In this document: positions 20,301 to 31,265 of the stretch, piece by piece | Numbering within the stretch: position 1 is the first letter of the stretch | Layout of the letters: each line of letters starts with the position of its first letter | Assembly (NCBI RefSeq): GCF_932526225.1 | Contig: NC_064035.1 | Span: forward strand, 2,479,501-2,543,500 | Direction: 5' to 3' | Origin: Nematostella vectensis | Taxonomy: Eukaryota; Cnidaria; Anthozoa; Actiniaria; Edwardsiidae | DNA length: 64,000 nucleotides | Notes under the pieces: model-generated | Database searches by the model: none | What the model saw: only the letters and a program-made list of their open reading frames with translations | Told to the model about the DNA's origin: nothing | Position numbers and translations under genes: made by a program

Positions 20301-22879
20301 TAATTGTTTGATTTATCCATATTCTTCAGCATTTAGTAGAAATTTAATGAGACCCATGGTTCCTTTCGGTCCTAGAACTGCCATTAGCCAATCGCCATTT
20401 GTCGCACTGACAACGTTTTTTAAAATAGGTATATTTTGTTAGAAGGCAGGGTAAGATAAAGAAATTCCTAAAAATGGGCTAACACCCCAGTCTGTATGAC
20501 CTGTATGTATATGTATGTGTTTTGTGGTTTTGTTGATTGGTGGAGATTTGTCGTTTCGCACTGACAACGTTTTTTAAAATAGGTATATTTTGTTAGAAGG
20601 CAGGGTAAGATAAAGAAATTCCTAAAAATGGGCTAACGCCCCAGTCTGTATGACCTGGTTGTATATGTATGTGTTTTGTGGTTTTGTTGATTGGTGGAGA
20701 TTTTCTGTGTCTGTGATCATTCAGTGTAGAAGCTGCCCAGTATAAGTTCTTTAACTTGACCCAAACACAGTGTTTTCGTCGTGCAATTCAGTTGTCACCT
20801 GATGAGGGCTACAGCAAGTATATGTCCATTGGCCAGATGCTTCAAGGTAAAGAGGCGGCTGAGGTATTCACCAAGGGAATCCAGCTTATGACATCCCCAC
20901 AGGTATGTTAATGGCATTTAACAGACAGATGGATGGATGGACAAGCAGACAGATATTATATTACAGACTATATAATATAAGTAAACAATAATTATATTGT
21001 TCCTGGCGCACCGGTGACTCAGAGTTTTATGCTATTAAGCAATCATCAGGCTTTGGTGTCCAGGAACCATATAATTATTTTATAATCATGCTCTTCTGAC
21101 TTTGAATCACTATCAAGCACCCTTGGCCTGGCAGAACAAAAAATATTCGTATCTATTAATATAAGTATATATAATTCTACATCAAGCTGAAAACTTGACA
21201 ACTATTTCAGGGAGGGGCTAGTTTATCAGTGTCGCCCAAGGACATCTCTGCTGCATATTGCTCCTTAGCAGAAATTTACCTTACTGATGAATGGTTAGTA
21301 ACAAATGTGTAATATGTCAATTGTTCAAAAGTATTCACAAATATTTTATTTAATTGAATATACCTTATGTTGTAAGGGTGCTACTGTAATATAATGCCAG
21401 TTAGTGTATCAAAGCCTTTTGCACTAAAAGAAATTCACATCTGATGGGAGAAGTCAGATACCAACTCTCAATTTTCTCTTTCCCAGTTTTGATGATGAAG
21501 CTGAGATAAAGTGCTCTGAGTATTGCCAGAAAGCAATAGAAGCAGACCCAACAAATCCAGAGGCTTACCAAGTAATGGCCAACTGTCTTCTCAGTCGGCA
21601 AAAGATTGAAGTATGTATTGTTCATCACTTAAATACATATATGCATGTCCAAGGCTGGGTGCATATATTACTAATCTTTAGCAAGACGGATAAAGAAATT
21701 GGGGAGTATTAGAGAAGGTTCACTTAATTCACCCCTTATTTGTAGTTGTTAAAAGCCTGTCAATAGTGTATTTTCACAAGTATGACAATGTTTTTTACAC
21801 CTGTAGGAAGGAAAGAAGGTACTAAGCAAAGGATTAGATTTATGGCTAGGAAAGGATGATGACTTACAAGAGGTGATGCACCCCATTTACTGAACTTGAT
21901 TGATTTATGTTTCAATTGAACCAATAACTTACTATGGTCGTTTTTTGTCACTTTTTTATTTGTCATCAGATTATATTTTTTTGGTTCTCAGGTCCCAATG
22001 CCCCATTTTGAGGCTCGCATCACAACAGCAAAACTTCTGCTGGAACTTGAAGACTTTGAGGTGCTGTTTATGATTTTAAGTTTCATTGTGATCAATAATC
22101 TCTCCACATTTGTGTGTGTTGTATTTATTTACTATTTGTCATCTAATGTGTTCTCTACTAATCTACCACAGAAAGCTGCTCAAGTTTTGCAAACTTTACT
22201 TGAAGAAAATGATGAGGAGCTAGAGGTATGGCCTCGACCTTTTTTTGTATTCTTACCCTGGTCTTATTCTTACCCTGGTCTTATTCTTACCCTGGTCTTA
22301 TCCTTACCCTGGTCTTATCCTTACCCTGGTCTTATCCTTACCCTGGTCTTATCCTTACCCTGGTCTTATTCTTACCCTGGTCTTATTCTTACCCTGGTCT
22401 TATCCTTACCCTGGTCTTATCCTTACCCTGGTCTTATCCTTACCCTGGTCTTATTCTTACCCTGATCTTATTCTTACCCTGTGCTTATTCTTACCCTGGT
22501 CTTATCCTAAGCATCAGCAACCCAGGGCATTGCTGAATGTCTCTTCATCAAAACTCTGCAAGAGTTGACTGTATTCTGTGATATAAATAGGTGTGGTATC
22601 TACTTGGTCTGATGTATCATCTATCAGGACAGGACCCAGTCAATAAGAAAATTTGCTTGGAAAGGGCACATAAGGTGATCCAAAAATCGTCAAATATATT
22701 AGATTCTGCTGTGATGGGCTTGTTGATTATTGCATGTGGTTATATTTTAGATTTGGAGTGAGATGGAGAGCGAGGATGAAGCTTTAGGAGCTCACATTCA
22801 AGAGATGTTGGCAAGCACGGATGAAGAGGATACAATGAATAATGAAGACGATGATGATGAGCAAATGGAAGTGTCGTGA
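17368..22879 (+). CDS. TPR protein, ACL4-like assembly chaperone of ribosomal protein L4
   Basis: Eleven exons join in phase to 352 residues: 17368-17419, 17784-17902, 19854-20000, 20771-20902, 21211-21293, 21487-21610, 21807-21872, 21992-22060, 22172-22225, 22591-22674, 22751-22879. The N-terminus is lysine-rich (MGGREKKKKKKASS). TPR helices follow: YELAEKFCERALEIDPDHVEA, a pair FRRAIQLSPDEG, and CQKAIEADPTNPEAY. The C-terminus is strongly acidic (about 20 Asp/Glu in the last 40 residues). This basic-TPR-acidic plan fits the fungal/plant ACL4 family, which escorts Rpl4 to nascent 60S subunits. The orthology is from memory and plausible, not proven; TPR protein is certain. AATAAA at 23155. 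Introns hold MITEs and two minisatellites. Confidence 0.8.
17940..18110. repeat. Degenerate atcgattg-rich segment
   Basis: Dense overlapping copies of caattgat, atcgataa and ttgattgat in both orientations. A second block of the same words lies at 19310-19490 in the same intron, roughly inverted relative to the first. Probably a decayed foldback element or simple repeat; no gene. Confidence 0.5.
18211..18525. mobile_element. Probable MITE with poly-G/poly-C ends
   Basis: Left end gagggggggg tgaatag and right end ctattaacccccccccc are inverted. The interior has gatccgc, atccgccaatccgc and aaatccgaaat words in both directions. It lies in intron 2 of the TPR gene. No target duplication was identified. 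Confidence 0.45.
19495..19795. repeat. About 72-bp minisatellite, 4 copies
   Basis: Units share cattatgggatgggattata, gtgtccagggttgatggga and gggtgatattgccctcagg. The array ends 59 bp before the exon 3 acceptor (19853) of the TPR gene. It also fuses with that exon into a spurious plus-strand open frame. Confidence 0.85.
20130..20703. mobile_element. Foldback element with a tandemly duplicated arm
   Basis: The stretch cacctatttcaaaaaagg...ttgtcagtgcaaatggcg at 20140-20175 is repeated inverted at about 20383-20440. The right arm is then part of a direct duplication: about 148 bp starting cgcactgacaacgtttttta at 20405 recurs at about 20554, differing at only a few bases. All lies in intron 3 of the TPR gene. 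Confidence 0.7.
20983..21084. repeat. Short foldback (about 100 bp)
   Basis: aataattatattgttcctgg is mirrored by the inverted ccaggaaccatataattatt, enclosing about 60 bp. In intron 4 of the TPR gene. Likely a very short MITE. Confidence 0.6.
22246..22505. repeat. 17-bp minisatellite, about 15 copies
   Basis: Unit ttaccctggtcttat(t/c)c in head-to-tail array. Because 3 x 17 = 51, all three plus frames stay open and yield repetitive proline/tyrosine/leucine translations, which are artefacts. The array starts about 20 bp after the exon 9 donor (22225) of the TPR gene. Confidence 0.95.
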
Positions 22880-23393
22880 TGATACCCATGTCATAAATTG
22901 AAACATTGGCATCGCCATAAGTGAACCCACATTATTCCATAATCATGGTTATCACATGCCCATTTTCAGATTCCAAATAATGACTTCACAATGTGGTCAA
23001 GAACTTTGGGAAGTATCCCCTTGATGATCAAATGTTCTTTGATCACATTACTATGGTGACCAAATGCTTATAGCCTAGACGACATTGCCATTGTGATTGT
23101 ATAAAGCCCTGATGGTATCACCAAGCAACAGCCTTTCATTCATATGCCAAGTGGAATAAACTGAGTGTTTCAATAGACTTTCTTTTTTTGACATTGTGTA
23201 ACATTCGCTTTTACACTAAAAAAGTTCCTCAAAAGAGCACTTCCCCCACAGTTTCAATTCAAATTACAGAGTGCTACATCTAATGTTATTGACTCCTGAC
23301 GTAATAAATTTAATAAAGATCTTTTGATTATTTATTTCTAATAGTGCCGTATGAGTTGGCCATTACTTGCCCGGAATTGCAAGGAGCTTTTTG

Positions 23394-25101
23394 TCATCCC
23401 TTATAAGATCGTTCCTCCCTGGTGTCGAGGGCGTCGGTTGTCTGTCGTATGTTCGTGCCCCGCTCGGGTGTACTCGCTACACTCGTCGGGTCAGCCTGGT
23501 AAGCGAGCGCTTCCATGATCACGTGGGGTGGTACTACGTCGAGTTTCCGTACGTTTTGCATCAGCAGCACCGCGGGCACCTCATTAAATGCGATACATTC
23601 GACCAGCGGTTCCAATGCCTCCTTCAAGCTTGTTTCCTTGTTTTTCCTGCAATAGGCTACACCCCAGGCCTGCGCTGCTTTGAACTTGTCCCATTCGCTA
23701 GCATTGAAATCCCCTCGCGATAAGATCAGACGCACAACGCTTCGAGAGAGTGAGCAGAATGCCGGTAGTCTCAGGATCTCGCACGCGTTTTTGGCCGTGA
23801 ATTCTAGAAGCCTGGACAGGAGTGCTTTTATTTTCTTGAACTGGATGTACTTCTCTGCCTCAGAAAGCAGGTAGCACGCCAATTCAATGGTGATACGAGT
23901 CTCCAGGAAGCTCAAGACTGCGGCCTGTAAATCGTCGATTGCGAAGTAGTCTGTCGCCGCCAGTAAGCCGACAGCCGTCCGTGCGTCCAGGTCACACGAA
24001 CCGCCGTGTAGGAACTCCATCAGCCGGGAGAACGCTAGAGGCTCGAGGTCACCCACATGGAACGTACTCGCATCTGTTTTCTGGTCTCGTTTGGGCGAGA
24101 CTTCTTTCTTGAGCAGCATAAAGGCGTGTTTGATCACTTGTGTTTTGCTCTGAGCGCTCTGATTGGTCGAGGCTGTCCGCCCGGCATGGTCTGGGTTTGG
24201 GTAGAACATCTTGAAGAACACCCTTGGAGGATAGGAAGGATTCTTGATATGAATAACTATGACGATTTTCAAACCAATTAATACTCGATCAAAGCTCGAA
24301 ACATGGTCTAACAATGGTCTCACAGCCCTTTAGCCTCCAAAATACCAAAAGTTTATGAACAAATCTCCATTGACTATAACACCTTCTCATCGCGCGAAAT
24401 CTCGCAACCGGCCCAAATCACGCGATTGAGATAATACGAATCACATATTTATTGCATTGCTTACCGTTAAGGGTTTTTGCATGAAATGTTTATTATATGA
24501 TATTGTTATTTCTAGTAACAATGTAAAATGTGACCCGAGTGCAGAATTCTAAATACAATGTTCCTCTATACAGCCAGTAGTGGCCTCTTAATAGAGGTGC
24601 AATTACTTTAGGAGTGGCGCAATTATTTTGGCAGTGGCCGCTGTATAGAGGTTGGCCGTTTGATAAGTGTTAAAGGTGACCGGTTTACAGAGGTTGTATA
24701 CAAGTTTATGTTTATGGGTCGACTATTTAGCCTTAAGAAGGGTCGGGGTGGGGGTGGGTGTTTTAATTGAACAGTGCCATGTAGTGTGGCTTATATTTCT
24801 TGGGACGCAACAGTTCAGGCATTTTTTTAACCAGAAAAGCACGATGATTCCTTAGTTATTTCAAAACTTTTTCCCCTCGCTCAAAAGGCACAATCCCTTA
24901 CCGGCTTCTCATCGCCAGAATGGCCTTGACGCCGCCAATACAGGTCCCAGCCTTGCCAACAGTAAAGTACACATCGTAGAGTTGAGGCATAGAGGAGAGC
25001 TGACTTAGATCCCGTGCCAGTCCCGCGGGATTATCATGTTTCCGGGATGCATCAAGCTTGCTACCTTTGTCTGGAGTACCATCTGCGCCCCTCGCTTCCA
25101 T
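23394..25101 (-). CDS. BTB-BACK domain protein, possibly related to serine-enriched protein (gprs)
   Basis: Two exons, 24902-25101 and 23394-24222, join in phase 2 (agccg|gtaagg ... tccaag|ggtgtt) into 342 residues from Met 25101. BTB starts about residue 45 (LYDVYFTVGKAG), continues through GGVKAILAMRSRVFFKMFY (the usual H-x-x-V-L-A-x-R-S-x-x-F-x-x-M-x-Y stretch) and a second half LEPLAFSRLMEFLHGG to about 170. A BACK region follows (about 185-300: ELACYLLSEAEKY, LPAFCSLSRSVVRLILSR). Such proteins are usually cullin-3 adaptors; no Kelch or other partner domain follows. The frame upstream of Met 25101 stays open to an acceptor (tttcag) at about 25125, so a further 5' exon is possible. AATAAA on the minus strand at 23331-23336 supports the end, convergent with the TPR gene. 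Confidence 0.8.
24223..24901. other. Intron of the BTB-BACK gene
   Basis: No internal exon was recognised. Around 24550-24700 are cctctatacag/ctgtatagagg words in inverted arrangement, suggesting a decayed TIR element of about 130 bp. Confidence 0.4.
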
Positions 25102-25274
25102 CTCAACTACACGTGGCTGGGAAATTATTCTGAAATTGAATTGGCAAAGGTTAAATGCTGTGCTTTCTTGGACAAGCTTTTACTGTTTTTTAGAAGCAAA
25201 TCAATACAAATCAATTTAGACAAAAGACGCTAAACTAGTAGAGGGAAGCCATATGGCAACTCCGCCACTCCACA

Positions 25275-25433
25275 ATAGCAACCTTTGGATACAACAACAT
25301 TAGAGCAACCTTTGAATACACAACATTAGAGCAACCTTTGAATACACAACATTAGAGCAACCTTTGAATACACAACATTAGAGCAACCTTCGAAACACAA
25401 CATTAGAGCAACCTTCGAAACACAACATTAGAT
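25275..25433. repeat. 26-bp minisatellite, about 6 copies
   Basis: Unit built from aacattagagcaacctt followed by tgaatacac (last copies cgaaacac). It lies just upstream (5' side) of the BTB-BACK gene. Confidence 0.9.
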
Positions 25434-27887
25434 AATTATAATAAAATAAAATAAAACATTCAAACCCTAGAGTATCTAATTTTGCCTCGGAATCCAAGCT
25501 ATCTTAATCTTTGCGAGATACGAGCCCCTGGGCACAAGAGTTGAAAACTTTAACCTTCTTTTCTGATATCAGAGCATTTTAATAAGATTAAAATTCGAAA
25601 ATCTGGAACGCACCAAATCCTCAGGGTCTCAGCCTAAGATAATCTATCTTTATCCTGAGTTGCATAAGTTTTGAATCGGACCGCATAATTCGAGCCAGGT
25701 TTGTAATAAAAACTTCAAGTACACACTTAAAAATCTGTTGTTGACAGCTCATTCTTGCCCACTCATAAAGTTATAAGATAACGACACAACGACAAAATGC
25801 CCATATCGGAATCACAGTACAGAGGTTGAGCTAGAATGCTCAAGCTTTGCTATATTGTATTTAAAATCCTCCAAGAGCCGCTGGTACTAAATCCTACACT
25901 TACCCAAGGTTGTCTTGGGGTGCCTGGTGGACATGTGCTCTATTTTTGAGAAAGCAAGAAGGGCTGTGTGACCTGTGCATGTGATAGCCAAAGAGACGCT
26001 GCTGAGGTCTCGAACCAAAATACACAAACACAGCAGCGCATGCTTATCCACATCTGCTCGCGGGAATGCCTTCTGCCTCAAAACCGCCACGTGCTCACCA
26101 TACATTACTTGCATTGGAATGTTATCCAAATTGATGTTTATTTTAGCCTAAAATATCACGGTGAGATTAACTTTGTAACGTAGTTCGATATATTCAAGGC
26201 AAAATGGTTAATCAATCACAAGTGGAATCGGCGTTTAGAAACATTACGGTGCTTTCGCCAAAAAGACACCTCTGCTGCCTTCCGTTATCGGGGAGTTAAA
26301 TGATTCCTGTGTGACTTTAAAGGAACTAACTCAAGTTGATTGCATTGTATGCCTAGAGTAATATAAAATGCTTTTTTTTGTATAAATGATTTCCTATCTT
26401 TATTGAGAACTTGAAGATTTTCACGGACTTTCTCGAATTTTCGCGCCATTTTATTATTCAAACAATTCAGCTCAGTTTTTTTTTCATTCCATTGGTGATT
26501 GATTATTTTTAGCTATATCTAGCGCAAGAATGAAAAAGATACGGGTAGTTACTTAAGTTGGGCACGAGAAGCATTTTTTAAAAAACAAAGCCACGTGTTT
26601 AATTATAATTTTTTACAATGTTTAGCTGAGTATTCTTTTAATTAGGTTATTTATTTTATTTTTTAAACAAACAATAAAAAAAATAAAGGAAAACCACCAC
26701 GAAAAACCCATCACAACCAGGTCAAGTAGTCAGAGTTGACGGAGAGACGGAGCTTTGTTCAAACGCTTATGCAAATTTGTTTGAGACAAAAGCTAGCGGC
26801 GCATAGCTTTTATCATTTGGACATAAAAACTGGCATCAAATACGTGTAATCAACTACTTGTACTGCTTCTCTGGGTCCCTGTACCTGGCGCTACTTTTTT
26901 GGCAGGGGTAGAAGGAGGGGAGGGCTAAAAACACAACTTTTGGCGTTCGTTTTCTCTCTTTGCGAATGACGATAGGACGTTTAATTTCTTACAAAGTAAA
27001 AGTGACATCAGCTAGACGCTGTTATTATGTGCGATTTCACTAATAGAATGCCAATCGACAATCTGTCACTGTATTGTATACAAATCCATTTATGTCAAAA
27101 ATGTCCGTCAGGACCTCTTTTACGTACCTCGACCTCCGCACCAGGCAAAGCAAAACAGGCCATCCGGAACTTGTTAGGTTCGCACAGAAACCCAATCCGC
27201 TAGCCTAACTGACGCGAGACAGTACGTGCTCAGAAGAATAGGTGCGGGTCAAGAGTGCTCATCTTGCCCAGATATGTTGATACTTGCGGCGGCGCCAGAG
27301 TAAGCAAGCCGAGCAAACGCACATCACATTATAACACTGACAAACTTTGGACACAGAGAGACAGCCAGAAGTGCCGGGATAAGGTGAGTAGATTGGACTT
27401 GTTCAACAAGCGTGTAATAACTCTTTGTGATGGTCAGGTGGCTGACGTGACTTCAACGATTACTTTACCTTTCAAGACCCACTCACATTAACATAATAGA
27501 AAGTGCTTAGGATCCATCTATGATATTGCGTATCATTATACTTAATATCAATTTAAAAAAGTCAATGTTCCTCCTTTTCTTTCGCGCTACGGTAAGTAAA
27601 AAATATAGCAGTTTTTGATGGGTAAACCGAAAACCATAACTGATGATTATAGGTTCGCGTTTATTTATTATAATCCTATCTACGGATAGGGTGTTTGAAG
27701 GACTGTGTGCTAGTTGTGCGAAACATCTTTGGCAAGAATAATAGAAAGCTTCGGACGAATTTCTATCACCTGAGATAAGAGAGTCCCATTTACTAATTAG
27801 CTTTCAATATCCTAATGAAAGAGGTCATCTTGAATATGCTATTTAATCAGCATGTCAGCCCACCCGCTTTGAAAGTTACGCGATGGA
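25434..27887. other. Intergenic region between the BTB-BACK and globin genes
   Basis: No firm gene. A minus open frame at 25887-26129 ends at a good donor (ccttgg|gtaagt near 25907) and could be a 5' exon of the BTB-BACK gene, but its phase does not fit the Met 25101 exon. On the plus strand, a donor (gataag|gtgagt) at about 27382 could belong to a non-coding 5' exon of the globin gene, because the globin coding exon is preceded by a strong acceptor (ttttcaccagacag at 31261). Both are guesses. Confidence 0.35.
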
Positions 27888-28137
27888 TTACCGGTATGGC
27901 TACCATTTGTTGAGGCCACATTTGTAATTACCGGTATGGCTACCATTTGTTGAGGCCACATTTGTAATTACCGGTATGGCTACCATTTGTTGAGGCCACA
28001 TTTGTAATTACCGGTATGGCTACCATTTGTTGAGGCCACATTTGTAATTACCGGTATGGCTACCATTTGTTGAGGCCACATTTGTAATTACCGGTATGGC
28101 TACCATTTGTTGAGGCCACATTTGTAATTACCGGTCG
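27888..28137. repeat. 40-bp minisatellite, six near-identical copies
   Basis: Each unit contains attaccggtatggctaccat and ttgttgaggccacatttgta. I see no difference between copies, so the array is recent or homogenised. The last copy runs into accggtcggattt. Confidence 0.95.
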
Positions 28138-28199
28138 GATTTGTATTTACACTGTGGCACATTTTCTTATTACACAGGACCAATTTTGCAATAATGTTA

Positions 28200-28640
28200 C
28201 ACATTTATTTGTAATCACACTGTGCCACATTTGTTATAAAGTCGTGCCACATTTGTAATAAAGTCGTGCCACATTTGTAATAAAGTCGTGCCAAATTTGT
28301 AATAAGGTCGTGCCACATTTGTAATAAGGTCAGGCCACATTTGTAATATAGTCGTGGCAAATGTTATAAGGTCGTGCCACATTTGTAATAAGGTCGTGGC
28401 ACATGTTATAAGGTCGTGCCACATTTGTAATAAAATTGTGCCACATTTGTAATAAGGTCGTGGCAAATGTTATAAGGTCGTGCCACATTTGTAATAAAAT
28501 TGTGCCACATTTGTAATAAGGTCGTGCCACATTTGTAATAAAGTCATGACTTGTAATAAGGTCTTGTCACATTTGTTATGAAGTCGAGACACATTCGTAA
28601 TTAAGTTGAGCACTGCATTTGTAACAAAGCCGAGACACAT
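28200..28640. repeat. 22-bp degenerate minisatellite, about 19 copies
   Basis: Unit gtcgtgccacatttgtaat plus aag, with frequent substitutions and two-base changes (gtcgtggcaaatgttat). The word gccacatttgtaat is shared with the adjacent 40-bp array, so the two probably have a common origin. Minus-strand open frames over it are artefacts of the repeat. Confidence 0.9.
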
Positions 28641-29037
28641 TAAACGGAAATAAATCAACCATTTATTTTACTTAATATTTCAAGATTTAGAAGGAAGAAA
28701 TTAACATTAGATGACTCGATCTCAAGAAAAAGTGTCTTGTCTTAGAAGGCTCGATGCTTATCTCAGGGGATACTCAGTTTATTTAAACCCAAACGACTTT
28801 TTCTATTTTCTATTTATGTGTAATATGAGAGAAGTCATATATTCCGTTACGAAAACCCCCCAAAATCGTATATTACACATAAATATGACAACAACAAGGC
28901 ATGTTCTAAGTTTTAAGGCAATTTTATTGGCAATGTTTCACAAAAAATCGCGACTTCAATCCACTCGTTTGACCTCTAAGAATAACAGCCGATTCCAAGC
29001 TACGAACAAGCTTCGAAGCCATTGCCTGGGCTACCTG

Positions 29038-29326
29038 TGGTTATATAAGTATAGGACAGTTGGCTCCTTGAGTACGGGGTGTTATATTGTACGGGGTACG
29101 GGGTGTTATATTGCCATTCACTTCTCTTGATTCTTCGTATTCCTGCCGTTTCTGCTGCCTGTGCCTCCGCGTATTATTTTCGCTCAATATAGGCCATCGC
29201 ATAAACTCACCGCTTATCAGCCACTATCTTAGAGCGCGCATCGTTACACAGTCTCTCTTTACACGACACAATATAACACCCCGTACTCGAGGAGCCAACT
29301 GTCCTATACTTATATAACCCATTTCT
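29038..29326. mobile_element. MITE with about 45-bp inverted ends
   Basis: Left end ttatataagtataggacagt continues through tggctccttgagtacggggt; the right end is the inverted form, differing by about one base (ttgagtac versus tcgagtac). The left arm also has a local duplication of gtacggggtgttatattg. No transposase inside. Confidence 0.85.
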
Positions 29327-31265
29327 ATCTCCTATTCGCCATCCATTTATTTTTTTTATACCGTATCTGCACGCCTTCATATTTTATTCCTATCACCGGC
29401 CTTGTAATTCCATTCAATTGTCTACAAGCTCACATTACACTCCACAAGATTGAACAATATGTTATCACAAGAAGTTATCAACATGTAATTATCACCTTCC
29501 TCCGAAGGTCAAACACACAGTTCTCCCCTCCGAAGGTCAAACACACAGTTCTCCCCTAACATCTCACTGCTAGCCTATTTCTACCTCTCATACATAGCCA
29601 CTACTCCGACCCTTCCGGCCCCAATGCAATACACCATATAAAATAGCCACACGTACACACTTTAACCCACGCACCAACGTCCATTACCACACATTGTATT
29701 ACCCCACACAGCCACAGTTAAGCCCCGACGCCTCGGTACGAATACCAGATTAAAACCAAATCTATTTTTGACGCATAGAATCAGCAGAATAATGTTTCCA
29801 AATTTTGATAAGAAAGCTTTTTCGTTTTCATTTCCACATATCTACCAGTACATTACATTTTTTTTATTTTCCCCAAATCACCTTCCCTGCTAGAGAGAAT
29901 GCATTTTCCGGCGGGCAAGCTGAGTTAGTGCGTCCCACCATGTCCTGTTTTTATTAAAAAAAAAAACACTAAAACGAGCTCAATTCTATAAAATATGCTG
30001 TTAAAAACAATAGGTTGGAATGAGAACATCCGCTAATCATCCGTAGCCTGAATAGTAGTCTCAATCCCCCCTCATTATCTGCTTTATTTGATCTAAATAC
30101 CCACTAGTTCATGATCTTGCCATGAAAACACCAGTTCACCTATAGCATCATTGCTAGCTTCAAAACATGTAAACAACTAACCATGATATAATTGGTAGTA
30201 ATTGTCTATTGATAAATAACTAGATTCTGACAATACACTTTTTTAAAGAATTTTTAGAGTTGTGGCTAAGCCGTTCTTATTTTTGGATTATACTAAGTGA
30301 AATATTAGAAGAGAACTACATGAATGATAAAAAATATAATATGTTGTTCGTTATTATGATGAACACAATTTAATTCATTATTGCTTGACATTAGCAAAAC
30401 AATATTTTGCTGCTATCTGAGCCTCGACATGTTCTTTTTATTGAAAACTCTTTTTATAAAAAAAAAATAGTGTAGATAACAAACAACTATGGATACCGGA
30501 AGAGTTCTTTGGTAAACAAATTCTCACTTCTTCATACACGATTCGCTAAAGGTCTTCACAGTAAGGGTCATTTTCGCCAACAAGCGGTCCTTCGTCCAGC
30601 ATCATTTTCATAAATTATCATTATCGTCACCCCGAAGGTAACTTCTTTACTATTATAGATTTGCTACTCAACAAAACGACTAGCAAAAATTGTTTCAATG
30701 TTCGTCTTTCTACGAAGGTGTGTTTCTGTGTGAAAAGTAATTCATGGTGATTTTTTTAAAGCCTCCCTTCGTCAAGCATCCTTTTGTTATGAATTCGGCA
30801 GTTACACTCATCTTTAAGAGTTTGTTGGTTTATTATCTGCCGTATCTAAGCCTGATATATCTGTGAACTTTTGAATCATGCTTAGCTAGCTTTAAAGGCA
30901 ATCAGTCAGTCCTTTCTTAATTCATGTTTTTTTTAAATTGATATTGAGTGTGAAAACAGAATTACCATCAAAAAAATAACATATTCTCTGGCGTAGTTAA
31001 CTTCATTCTTAATGCTAAAGGAATTTTAGATAGACGGATACAAATATTTTTTCTACTAGATCTAGAGCTGCTAGGACGACAAAATGGCTAACAGAGCCAT
31101 TATATAAAACGGGTGCTTTTTCTTGTCCTTTTTAAATAATTTTTCAATTGCGAGAAGCTTTAGATGACTGGTGCTTGTTGTGATAAATGCCACGAGGTCC
31201 GCGCTTGAAAAAAGCGTTCTTTGCTAGGCTTGAATTGTATCCTGTTTTTTCACCAGACAGGCAAG
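29327..31265. other. AT-rich region upstream of the globin gene
   Basis: No coding exon seen. A 28-bp direct duplication (ccgaaggtcaaacacacagt...) occurs at 29502-29557. The sequence near 31180-31260 is the 3' end of an intron or 5' UTR of the globin gene. Any 5' non-coding exon would be in or before this region. Confidence 0.4.

Noticed and set aside
22228-22568. Repetitive Pro/Tyr/Leu plus-strand frames
   Set aside because: Translation of the 17-bp intronic array.
23367-24281. Plus frames opposite the BTB-BACK exon
   Set aside because: Antisense shadows of a GC-rich coding exon.
28215-28658. Minus frames with repeated ITNVARPYYKCGT-type text
   Set aside because: Translation of the 22-bp array.
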